Below, one piece after another: positions 45,177 to 52,758 of a stretch of DNA of 64,000 nucleotides. The stretch is from a virus. A program made the translations under genes and the position numbers. The stretch covers positions 1 to 64,000 of the IMG/VR virus record IMGVR_UViG_3300025030_000090; one strand, written 5' to 3'. The notes beneath the pieces are model-generated. The model was not told where the DNA came from and ran no database searches. It saw only the letters and a program-made list of their open reading frames with translations. How positions within the stretch are numbered: position 1 is the first letter of the stretch; the number at the start of each line of letters is the position of its first letter.

Positions 45177-48100
45177 TCAATCGTCCATTTGTACCCATTT
45201 TGCAGGCTTTGATTCTTTTGCCATAACAAGAAATTCTCTTTCATTTTCGTTATATGAATGTGCGTAATAGAAAGACCAAATATCTTCCCTTTTTGTTTTT
45301 ATTTGCAACGTTATATTCCCAAAATTTTTTGCCTTATAATAAGAATGAGACCAGGAAGATAAAGCATCTTGATTTAGAAGCACTGGGACATAAGAGTGAG
45401 TTCCGCTGTACCCAACAAGCTTCGGTTTTCTCTTTACTTCATTAAGACTTGTTCCTCTATATAAAGTGATGAATTCGTCTTCTTCATTCTTTTTCGGAAA
45501 TGCTTCTGCCAGAATTCTTTGCGTTAAATCATAATGAATTCTAACATATTCATCTATCTCTTTTCCGCCTAGTCTGAATCGCATTTCTTTTACTTGTCCT
45601 TCCATCTTATCTGTGAATCTTGGATGGGCATATGTTTGTTTTTGAATTATTCTAGAAACTGCTTCTTTTATAGTATACGCATCCATAGAAGTAGAAGATA
45701 CTGCCCAACCCTCTTTCAACGTTTCATGTATGAATTCATATGGCGTCCCTTTATAGAGTTCATCTACAATTTGCACCATCGTTTGCGAAGGACCTTTATT
45801 AGAAGTTAGTTGTCCGATGTATTCTTTGAATTTGTCAGATAGTTTTTCAGGCAATTTCCAGGTTCTATGGAATTCATCTATGAATTTTTCCCCAAGAATA
45901 TTATCTCTGATTAGGCTTCTAATTTCTATTTTTCCTCGTTCACCTGTGCTCCAATTTGAAATATTGTGGTTTTTCATGTGTTTCCCAATAAGTTTTCTGA
46001 CAAACAAATATTGAGCATCTTCATCGCTTGAATGTTTCTCATAAAATTCTTGAAAAACATTTCCATTACTTCTTGATACAGAATCAAGAAAAGTTTTAGG
46101 AGATACTTCTTTTATGTTTTCTAGTATCTCAAGAGTTATCTCTTTGTTTGGTATTCTTTTTGAAACTGTTTCTTTTACGAATATATCTCTATCTTTTGTT
46201 AATTTTTTCAGGATTCGTATATTTCTTATTTTACCAGCTACAAGTTCTCTGATTCTCGCAGAGCTATCATCTGCTAACATTTCCAGAATAGGTTGTAAAT
46301 CTCTTTCATAAGCCGCCGAAGCTGCCAAAAAACGTTCTGTTTCATTTGGCGATTCTACCCATTTGATAAATGTGTCTATAGCTTTGTGTTCTTCTGGGTT
46401 AACATATATAGTTCTAGTTCTTCTGAATGGTGGGCCGTCTTTGGGGTGAACTATCTCATGTATCTGTTTAGGAATTTTTCCTCTGGTTTCTCTTTTTTCC
46501 AGTTCATTGTCAAAGAACTTTCTAATAACTTCCTCAAAATCACCTAAAAACAAATCATCAAGTTCTTCTTCTGAAACCCATTTGTAGCTAGAATGCTCCT
46601 TGTTTAACTTGATCTCTCCAGAAATTTCCACTTTGTAGAAAAGAACTGGATGTTCGTCCTTTCCTATCTCTGTTTCCCCAGAAATGTCAAATTCTTCTAT
46701 GTCTTCTACTTTGCAGTTTATCTCTTCCTGAAGTTCTCTTCGCAGCGCTTCCTTTGCGTCCTCTTTTTGGTCGATGTGGCCTCCTGGGAGGTCGTATGGA
46801 AATTTAGAATTGGTAGGATTATGAAGTAAAAGCAATCTTCCTTCTTCATCCAGTATCAATGCTTTTGCAGAAATAGGAAGGTTTGCTTTTTCTATTTTGT
46901 CCTTTGTTTCTATCTTTCTTGTTTCGGGATTAAAAGTTGCAGCAGAATCCAGTTGCCAACCTCCGGAACCATCTGGAACTATAAGATTCTTTGGAATTCT
47001 GAAAGAATAAACTTGGCTATCTTCTGGGTAATCTACATCCCTGCCTTGAGCATAACTTCTATCAGTAGCAAAGAATTTTCCTTTAGGAATTTCTTCTCCA
47101 GAAACCCATTTTTCATATTCTTTAGCACTCATGTCTCTATAAACACGAATAAGTTTTGGTTCTTTTCCTTGGTGTAGAGAAATAAAACTAGGAAAATATC
47201 CCACATTGGATTTCCATTTCGAATAATCTGGTTTCCCATAAAGCATTTCATATATTGTTTTGACTTGTCCAAACATGCTTTCTTGAATGTCTTTTCCATT
47301 TTCTTCAGCTTCTTCGAATGAGGACAGGTCATCTCCATCCCAAAAATCTACTTCCCCGTCATCACCTATAGAAATTTGGGCCGAAGAAGTATATTTGGAA
47401 TTTGGCATCTTTTGATGAATAACCATTCTGATGTCAAAATTATCTTCCATTTTATCATAGTCAGGAAAGTCAGAATACATAGGCGGAAGAAGTTCAATCT
47501 TCGTCATCAAAAAATCTTCCATTCTGTGAATGTGGGCTTTTAGTTTTTCGAATGTTTCTTTTCCGAATTGGTGAAAAAGAACATAATCAATAGCATTTTG
47601 TCTGTCTTCTTTTTCCCAAAACTCCCCTATGTCTTTGTTCTTTCTATAGCTGGCCCAGTCGTTGGTATCATGTCTTTCCATCCCTAGAGAGAACCAGACT
47701 TGTCCAGGGGAATAATTTGTAATTGGCTTTCCAAAAATTAGAGTTTCTTCCCATTCTGGTTTGTTTTCTATATGGGATTCTTCCGCTTCTTCTTTTGCTT
47801 CTTCAGGAGAAACCCATCGAATACCCCAAAATGTTTTTCCTTGCTGATGGATCTGCACCTTTTTAGGAATAAGGTTTGGATTTGAATCAGATTTTTGAAT
47901 TTCTTCTTTCTCTTGTATTGCTTTTTCGGGGTGGAAAACTACAAATTCAGCACCTCTTTGTATTCCGAATTGTGTTTTTCTGGGTTCATTTGTTAGAATA
48001 ATTCCATCATATCCTTGATTCTCTAGCTTCTGTCTTATAAGCTTGCTTTTTTGCTCTAATTTTTCGGTCAAAGAACCTTTGAAATTCGCCAAATCTTTGG

Positions 48101-50225
48101 AAACTAGCTCATCTATATCTCCAGGAGTTCTTGGGACATAGGGTTTTTGCAGATGCAAATGATGCTGTTGGACATCACCATATCCTTCAGCAATTTGCTT
48201 ATGGGAAGAAAAATAAGTTCCTTTTCCCCACATTCCTTCATCTACAGGTGTATGTTTTCCAGTTCCTCTCCATACAATGCCTTGAAATGGTTTTCCATGT
48301 TCGATTCCCTTTGCTTCATGAACATCTACATTATAGGGATTGTCTTGCTTCGGGAGATTGGAAAAATATTCTTGATGGTGTTCTACGGCAACAGGGTGTT
48401 CTTGCCAGCCATCATGCTGATGATATGCAACCCTAGCCTTCTCAAAATCATCCCCGAAGTATTCTTCTGCTTCTTTCTTTGTAGGTGGCCCTTCAGACCA
48501 TTTTTTAGAAGCAAGGCCATACTTTAGTTCTCTTTCGGAAACAATGTCATCATCAGCTTCTTTTTCTTTTCTAAAGGCATTTCCGTGGGGAGTACAAAAA
48601 TGGGCTGTGGCCATCGCTTCGGCCCAAAGAAATTCTACTGTGGGTGACATGCTGCATTTCATGCATTTGCTTCTGCTGTAGGCTTTTGTTAAATCTGACT
48701 TTGAAAGATACTCAGAATAGTTATCTTTTACATATTGCAATGCTTGGTCTGGAGTAGAAAATTCTCCTTCCTCTTGCTTTTCTCTAATCTCTTTTATGAC
48801 TTTGCCCATCATTTTGCTCGGAGGAAGTCCTATAGAAATAAGATCGTCACCTGTAACAAGCGGAGGAATTTTGCCTTCAGAAGTCATTACTCCAATCTTG
48901 CCTTTAACTTCTTGAAGCTTATCTCTAAACCATGAGCTTTCATTTCTTGAAGCAGGTTCTGGCTCCCCATCTTCTTTTCGATGTAATCTTCCAGTAGTAT
49001 CTGCTTCAGAAAAGTCAGCAAGAAGGTTGAGTTTGTCTATTCCATGTTTGTTGATTAGTCTTTTGAAGGCAGATTCTGGAACTTTTTGTCTCCAAAAGGC
49101 AGTCGGAATGCCATGATTTGCTACTAGGAAAAGAACCCTTTCAACTATTTCTTCATTATTTGTAAGTCTTGATAGGAATTTTTTAGTTGGATCTATTCCT
49201 AATTCTTCATGACCATGTTGAGTGATTTTTCCATCTTCTTCTTTTGTAGCATCAGGTTTTCCGAAATCGTGTGCAATAGAAGCAAGCATTAAAGCAAGCT
49301 TGTCTTTCTCATTATCATATTTTTTGATGATTTCAGCAGACTTGTCCATAACCATACGAATATGGTTGTATACAGAACCTTCAAAATGAAAGTCTCCCCG
49401 TTGTTTTGTAGTTTTCAGCACGAAAATTTCTGGCCAATATCTCTTCAGCACATCCATATCATCAAGAGCTTCTAATCCAATAGACGGCTTTTTTGAACGA
49501 AGAAGAAGCTTTTTGAATTCCTCAAAGATTCTTTCAGACGGAAGATGTGACAAATCTATTGTAGAAGCTAAATCTACTGTTTCTGGAGCAATAGAAAAAC
49601 CAAAGCGGGCAGCAAATTGTGCTGCACAATACACCCTCAGTGAATCTTCCTGAAATGTTTTATCATTTACGTGACGAATAACACCATTTTTTAGATCTTT
49701 TATCCCGCCAAAATGATCCAGGATCTTCTTTTTTTCTAGATCGTAATAAATTGAGTTTATGGAAAAATCACGTCTTTTTGCAGCCGTTTCTGTGTCCAAA
49801 TAAGGATCTGACTCTACTTCGAAATCGGTGTGTTTCTCCCCTATCTTCTTTTCTTTTCGAGGCAAGGAAATATCAAAATCGGTTCCTATTTTGAATACAC
49901 CAAATTGCTTTCCTACTTGTTCACTTTTTCCACCCAGTTCTTCTACTATTTCTCCAAGTCTTTCTTTTGGAATATCATAAACTTCGATATCAAAATCTTT
50001 TACTGCTTTTCCTAGAAGAGCATCCCGCACACTACCACCGACAAGATATGGTGTTCCATATTTTGTAAGTGTGGATGTTATTCTTTCAAAATCTGGATGT
50101 TGAAAAAATAAGGGAGAGGTTTCTTCTTCTGAAGAGACCATGATAACACGATCTCTCTCAAAAGTAGTTCCTCCTCTGTGAACTACCTCATGTATTTTCT
50201 TGGGAACTAAATTGGGGTTAGTCAT
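45177..50225 (-). CDS. Multidomain effector polyenzyme (1682 aa)
   Basis: Positions below are counted from the 50258 frame start; I use ATG 50225 (residue 12). NLVPKKIHEVVHRGG module (16-30). CCA-adding/polyA-type nucleotidyltransferase (about 60-270, GGSVRD at 74-79, Asp88/Asp90). HD domain (HD at 330-331). Zinc motif CMKC...FC (532-555). HDxF/EHPV module (613-632). ART-like domain (about 658-780, GTYFSS). NLIPKKVQ module (795-802). ART-like segment (1036-1095). Nudix domain with box G1160-E1166-R1174-E1175-E1178-E1179. IPKQIHEIVH module (1262-1271). Helical repeats (1290-1490). C-terminal ART (Arg1601, LSSWS 1633-1637, ExE near 1673-1675). NAD-linked, RNA-linked and ADP-ribose-linked activities in one chain. 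Confidence 0.85.
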   Translation of the reverse strand: MTNPNLVPKKIHEVVHRGGTTFERDRVIMVSSEEETSPLFFQHPDFERITSTLTKYGTPYLVGGSVRDALLGKAVKDFDIEVYDIPKERLGEIVEELGGKSEQVGKQFGVFKIGTDFDISLPRKEKKIGEKHTDFEVESDPYLDTETAAKRRDFSINSIYYDLEKKKILDHFGGIKDLKNGVIRHVNDKTFQEDSLRVYCAAQFAARFGFSIAPETVDLASTIDLSHLPSERIFEEFKKLLLRSKKPSIGLEALDDMDVLKRYWPEIFVLKTTKQRGDFHFEGSVYNHIRMVMDKSAEIIKKYDNEKDKLALMLASIAHDFGKPDATKEEDGKITQHGHEELGIDPTKKFLSRLTNNEEIVERVLFLVANHGIPTAFWRQKVPESAFKRLINKHGIDKLNLLADFSEADTTGRLHRKEDGEPEPASRNESSWFRDKLQEVKGKIGVMTSEGKIPPLVTGDDLISIGLPPSKMMGKVIKEIREKQEEGEFSTPDQALQYVKDNYSEYLSKSDLTKAYSRSKCMKCSMSPTVEFLWAEAMATAHFCTPHGNAFRKEKEADDDIVSERELKYGLASKKWSEGPPTKKEAEEYFGDDFEKARVAYHQHDGWQEHPVAVEHHQEYFSNLPKQDNPYNVDVHEAKGIEHGKPFQGIVWRGTGKHTPVDEGMWGKGTYFSSHKQIAEGYGDVQQHHLHLQKPYVPRTPGDIDELVSKDLANFKGSLTEKLEQKSKLIRQKLENQGYDGIILTNEPRKTQFGIQRGAEFVVFHPEKAIQEKEEIQKSDSNPNLIPKKVQIHQQGKTFWGIRWVSPEEAKEEAEESHIENKPEWEETLIFGKPITNYSPGQVWFSLGMERHDTNDWASYRKNKDIGEFWEKEDRQNAIDYVLFHQFGKETFEKLKAHIHRMEDFLMTKIELLPPMYSDFPDYDKMEDNFDIRMVIHQKMPNSKYTSSAQISIGDDGEVDFWDGDDLSSFEEAEENGKDIQESMFGQVKTIYEMLYGKPDYSKWKSNVGYFPSFISLHQGKEPKLIRVYRDMSAKEYEKWVSGEEIPKGKFFATDRSYAQGRDVDYPEDSQVYSFRIPKNLIVPDGSGGWQLDSAATFNPETRKIETKDKIEKANLPISAKALILDEEGRLLLLHNPTNSKFPYDLPGGHIDQKEDAKEALRRELQEEINCKVEDIEEFDISGETEIGKDEHPVLFYKVEISGEIKLNKEHSSYKWVSEEELDDLFLGDFEEVIRKFFDNELEKRETRGKIPKQIHEIVHPKDGPPFRRTRTIYVNPEEHKAIDTFIKWVESPNETERFLAASAAYERDLQPILEMLADDSSARIRELVAGKIRNIRILKKLTKDRDIFVKETVSKRIPNKEITLEILENIKEVSPKTFLDSVSRSNGNVFQEFYEKHSSDEDAQYLFVRKLIGKHMKNHNISNWSTGERGKIEIRSLIRDNILGEKFIDEFHRTWKLPEKLSDKFKEYIGQLTSNKGPSQTMVQIVDELYKGTPYEFIHETLKEGWAVSSTSMDAYTIKEAVSRIIQKQTYAHPRFTDKMEGQVKEMRFRLGGKEIDEYVRIHYDLTQRILAEAFPKKNEEDEFITLYRGTSLNEVKRKPKLVGYSGTHSYVPVLLNQDALSSWSHSYYKAKNFGNITLQIKTKREDIWSFYYAHSYNENEREFLVMAKESKPAKWVQMDD

Positions 50226-50637
50226 CTTCTTGTGAAAAATTTCCCTTGTATAAGACAATCATATCATTATCAGGAAACTTCTCACAAACAAAATCAGGAT
50301 AACTTTTTTTTATATCTTCTATTGTTTGGTTTTCTTTCAATGGGAAAATATGGGCAACAAATTGTTTTGCTATTCTACAACTATCTCTGATGATTTTCTC
50401 TTGGTTGTCCATATTTCGAAGAACATTGTACGAAAACACAGAATCAAATTCATCATCCTCATACGGAAGCTTGTTTCCTAATTCTATATCACAAATAGAA
50501 GAAGTAGATTTTTGAAGCACTTCCAATGAGTCTGATTGTTTTATTTCTAAAATAGAGCTTCCTGGAATAGAAAGAAGAAATTTTTCTAATCCGCCTAAAA
50601 AATAAATATCCTCTTTCTCCCAAGCAAATTTATTCAT
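50218..50637 (-). CDS. Class I SAM methyltransferase-like protein
   Basis: 139 residues. ICDIELGNKLPYEDDEFDSV followed by FSYNVLRNMDNQEKI and RIAKQFVAHIFP matches the second half of Methyltransf_11-type folds (acidic loop, motif IV-like, motif VI). The N-terminal glycine motif is degenerate, so activity is uncertain. N-terminus MNKFAWEKEDI shared with the 44179 gene. Confidence 0.65.
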   Translation of the reverse strand: MNKFAWEKEDIYFLGGLEKFLLSIPGSSILEIKQSDSLEVLQKSTSSICDIELGNKLPYEDDEFDSVFSYNVLRNMDNQEKIIRDSCRIAKQFVAHIFPLKENQTIEDIKKSYPDFVCEKFPDNDMIVLYKGNFSQEDD

Positions 50638-51337
50638 TCATTATCCCTGTCCACTGATATACAGGCACCCCATTTTGATCTGCTACCCACTTAAAAATCG
50701 AATTTCTTGGTATGATCACCTCTTCTTCGTCTGATTCGGTTACAGTATCAGGTACATGAAGTGCTGAGGCTCCTTTTGGTATTTTTATTGCAATAGTTTT
50801 ATAATCGTCAAATTCCAATTCCTGTATCCGACTATTTAGGGATGTAGAAACAAATCCTCTGTCTACAAAAGTTCCTTTTGGAAAGCTAACATTTATAGCT
50901 CTAAAGCATGTGATACTGAATGGTAGAATACTTTTTGAAATTGCTTTGTCCATCACATCAATTTTGTACGCCAATGATCCTATTGTATATGGTGCGGCAG
51001 TTAATTTTATATTTTTGTTTCTCAAAGATCTATTTATTTCTTTATACCCGTTTATCTGATAGTCATTAATAACAACCTTTTCTTTTTCAAGCAAAGCATT
51101 ATATGCAATTATCAATTCTTTTTCAATTTGCTTTCTTGTAGATCTTGAATATGGTAAGGAAAATTTTTCTTTTTCTTCTGGGTTCACCATCACAGTTCTT
51201 TCACGAGGAAATACTTTTCCTCCACGATGTACTTCTTCGTGAATCTTTTTGGGAATGAGATTAGATTTGTTTAATTCCAGAAATTCTTGTAATTTTCCCA
51301 ATTGGAAATTATCCCCAAATTGTTTTTTGCCAGTCAC
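50630..51337 (-). CDS. ADP-ribosyltransferase (R-S-E type)
   Basis: 235 residues. KLQEFLELNK helix (15-24), NLIPKKIHEEVHRGGKVFPR module (26-45), then an ART domain: Arg146 in CFRAIN, STS at 164-166 in GFVSTSLN, EEE at 204-206 before VIIPRNSIF. All three catalytic elements are present. Sister of the 44429 gene, similar from residue 15 onward. Placed between the ClpP-like protease and the effector block. Confidence 0.85.
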   Translation of the reverse strand: MTGKKQFGDNFQLGKLQEFLELNKSNLIPKKIHEEVHRGGKVFPRERTVMVNPEEKEKFSLPYSRSTRKQIEKELIIAYNALLEKEKVVINDYQINGYKEINRSLRNKNIKLTAAPYTIGSLAYKIDVMDKAISKSILPFSITCFRAINVSFPKGTFVDRGFVSTSLNSRIQELEFDDYKTIAIKIPKGASALHVPDTVTESDEEEVIIPRNSIFKWVADQNGVPVYQWTGIMNE

Positions 51338-51932
51338 TCTCTACAATTTGGTCTACAATACCATAATCTACTGCTTCTTTCGGAGAAAGCCAAAATTCTC
51401 TATCAATGTCTTTGTCAAGCTGTTTTCTATCTCTAGTGATCCCATTATTCATCAAAATGCCTATATATCTTTCCTCAAGGCGCTCTATTTCTTTTTGCTG
51501 TTTCTTGAGCTCTTTTACATCACCTTCTGTTCCGCCAGAGATTAAATGCATCATCACCCTGCCATTCGGAATGATAAATCTCTTTCCTTTTTGTCCTGCT
51601 GATAGAATGGCCACAGCAGCAGAGCAAGCAAAAAGCCCAACAGTATAAACAGGAGAGCGAAGCATCTTTATGGTATCGTGGAGAGCAAAGCAGTCATCTA
51701 GCTCTCCCCCACCACTGTCTATTATAAGAGTAATAGGCTCATCAGAAATAGTGTCCAAAGCAAGCATATGGTCTCTGGCAACCCAACTTGCAAACTGATC
51801 TTGTCGCATAGGGAAGCCCGTCATTACAGAGTAAAAGAAAATAGTTCTTTTTTGTTCCAAGAAATATTCATAAATAGAAGCATAGTACTTGTTGTCTTGA
51901 GTTCCCTTTGGCCGCTGAATCATCTTCATCAT
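51309..51932 (-). CDS. ClpP-like serine protease
   Basis: 207 residues. ClpP/SppA-type fold: IDSGGGELDD (71-80) oxyanion strand, Ser104 in FACSAAVA, His129 in RVMMHLISGG and an Asp near 176-178. Phage ClpP-like proteins between portal and capsid genes act as head maturation proteases. It could also process the modular effectors encoded just downstream. Confidence 0.85.
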   Translation of the reverse strand: MMKMIQRPKGTQDNKYYASIYEYFLEQKRTIFFYSVMTGFPMRQDQFASWVARDHMLALDTISDEPITLIIDSGGGELDDCFALHDTIKMLRSPVYTVGLFACSAAVAILSAGQKGKRFIIPNGRVMMHLISGGTEGDVKELKKQQKEIERLEERYIGILMNNGITRDRKQLDKDIDREFWLSPKEAVDYGIVDQIVESDWQKTIWG

Positions 51933-51933
51933 C

Positions 51934-52266
51934 TTACTTTACTCCTAGATTCAATTCTTTCTTCAGGTCATCTGCAAACATCGAAACAGCATTCGAAAAT
52001 GCCGTTAAATCTTGTTGATTCGTGAGTGGAATAGAAGAAATTGTGTTGATTCTTGTCGCCAAATCATCTACAATGCTTGCATTTCTACCATCCATCATTT
52101 CATTTCTGGAAGCATATATTGTTTTTTCCATCAGTCTTTTCCATTTCACCAATCTCTCATCATCCACAGGAGAACTTTCCGCAAGAGTCAAAATACTACC
52201 AACGAAATGAGAGAATGCCTTCATTGTTTCAGTTGCTTGTATAGCCTGAGCATTGTCTTCTACCAT
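51934..52266 (-). CDS. Hypothetical helical protein (110 aa)
   Basis: All-helical, moderately acidic; no motif. Sits between the HK97-gp10-like and protease genes, so a head or connector role is plausible from position only. Confidence 0.75.
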   Translation of the reverse strand: MVEDNAQAIQATETMKAFSHFVGSILTLAESSPVDDERLVKWKRLMEKTIYASRNEMMDGRNASIVDDLATRINTISSIPLTNQQDLTAFSNAVSMFADDLKKELNLGVK

Positions 52267-52267
52267 T

Positions 52268-52669
52268 CTATCTTCCTCCCAAATTCCTTTTCAATATGCT
52301 AAAAAAACTTCCAAAAGCTGATACCGTTGCACTGGTAAGAAAAAATTTCCCTGGTCTGGCCTTGATTTTGTCAATTACTCTGAATCCTACTCCTGGAATG
52401 AAAATTAGCCTTTTATTTACGTATTTCCTCCCATTCTTTGTTGTCTGAGTTCCTGTTATAGGAATGTCTTTTTCGACGCCGAATTCTTGAGTTGCGCTAT
52501 ATGGTTCTTCAAATCCAGTCTCAGAATATCCAAGATGATGTTTTGTGTAAGCACTTTCTCTCAATGCTCCAGTTTTTATGGGTGCGAGAAGCTGCGCTTG
52601 TTGATATGTTTCTTCAACAACATCTCTGATACTTTTTTCGATTCCTTGGAGAATTTCTTTTCGAATCAT
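52268..52669 (-). CDS. HK97-gp10-like tail-completion protein
   Basis: 133 residues. The N-terminal helix followed by APIKTGALRESAYTKHH is the pattern of HK97 gp10/neck-tail proteins (TGxLRxS). ATG 52669 overlaps the mini-gene stop as ATGA. Role: joining of head and tail. Confidence 0.75.
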   Translation of the reverse strand: MIRKEILQGIEKSIRDVVEETYQQAQLLAPIKTGALRESAYTKHHLGYSETGFEEPYSATQEFGVEKDIPITGTQTTKNGRKYVNKRLIFIPGVGFRVIDKIKARPGKFFLTSATVSAFGSFFSILKRNLGGR

Positions 52670-52749
52670 ATTTCTCTAGGATACCACTTATTTACCTCTT
52701 CTTCAGAGCATTTTCTACCTTTGTTCCAAGGAATATGTATTTCTTTCAT
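52666..52749 (-). CDS. NUMOD3-like mini-peptide (27 aa)
   Basis: MKEIHIPWNKGRKCSEEEV resembles a single NUMOD3 DNA-binding motif (WNKGxxxSEE) from homing endonucleases. It may be a relic. ATGA overlap with the next gene supports translation. Confidence 0.5.
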   Translation of the reverse strand: MKEIHIPWNKGRKCSEEEVNKWYPREI

Positions 52750-52758
52750 AACTACATT

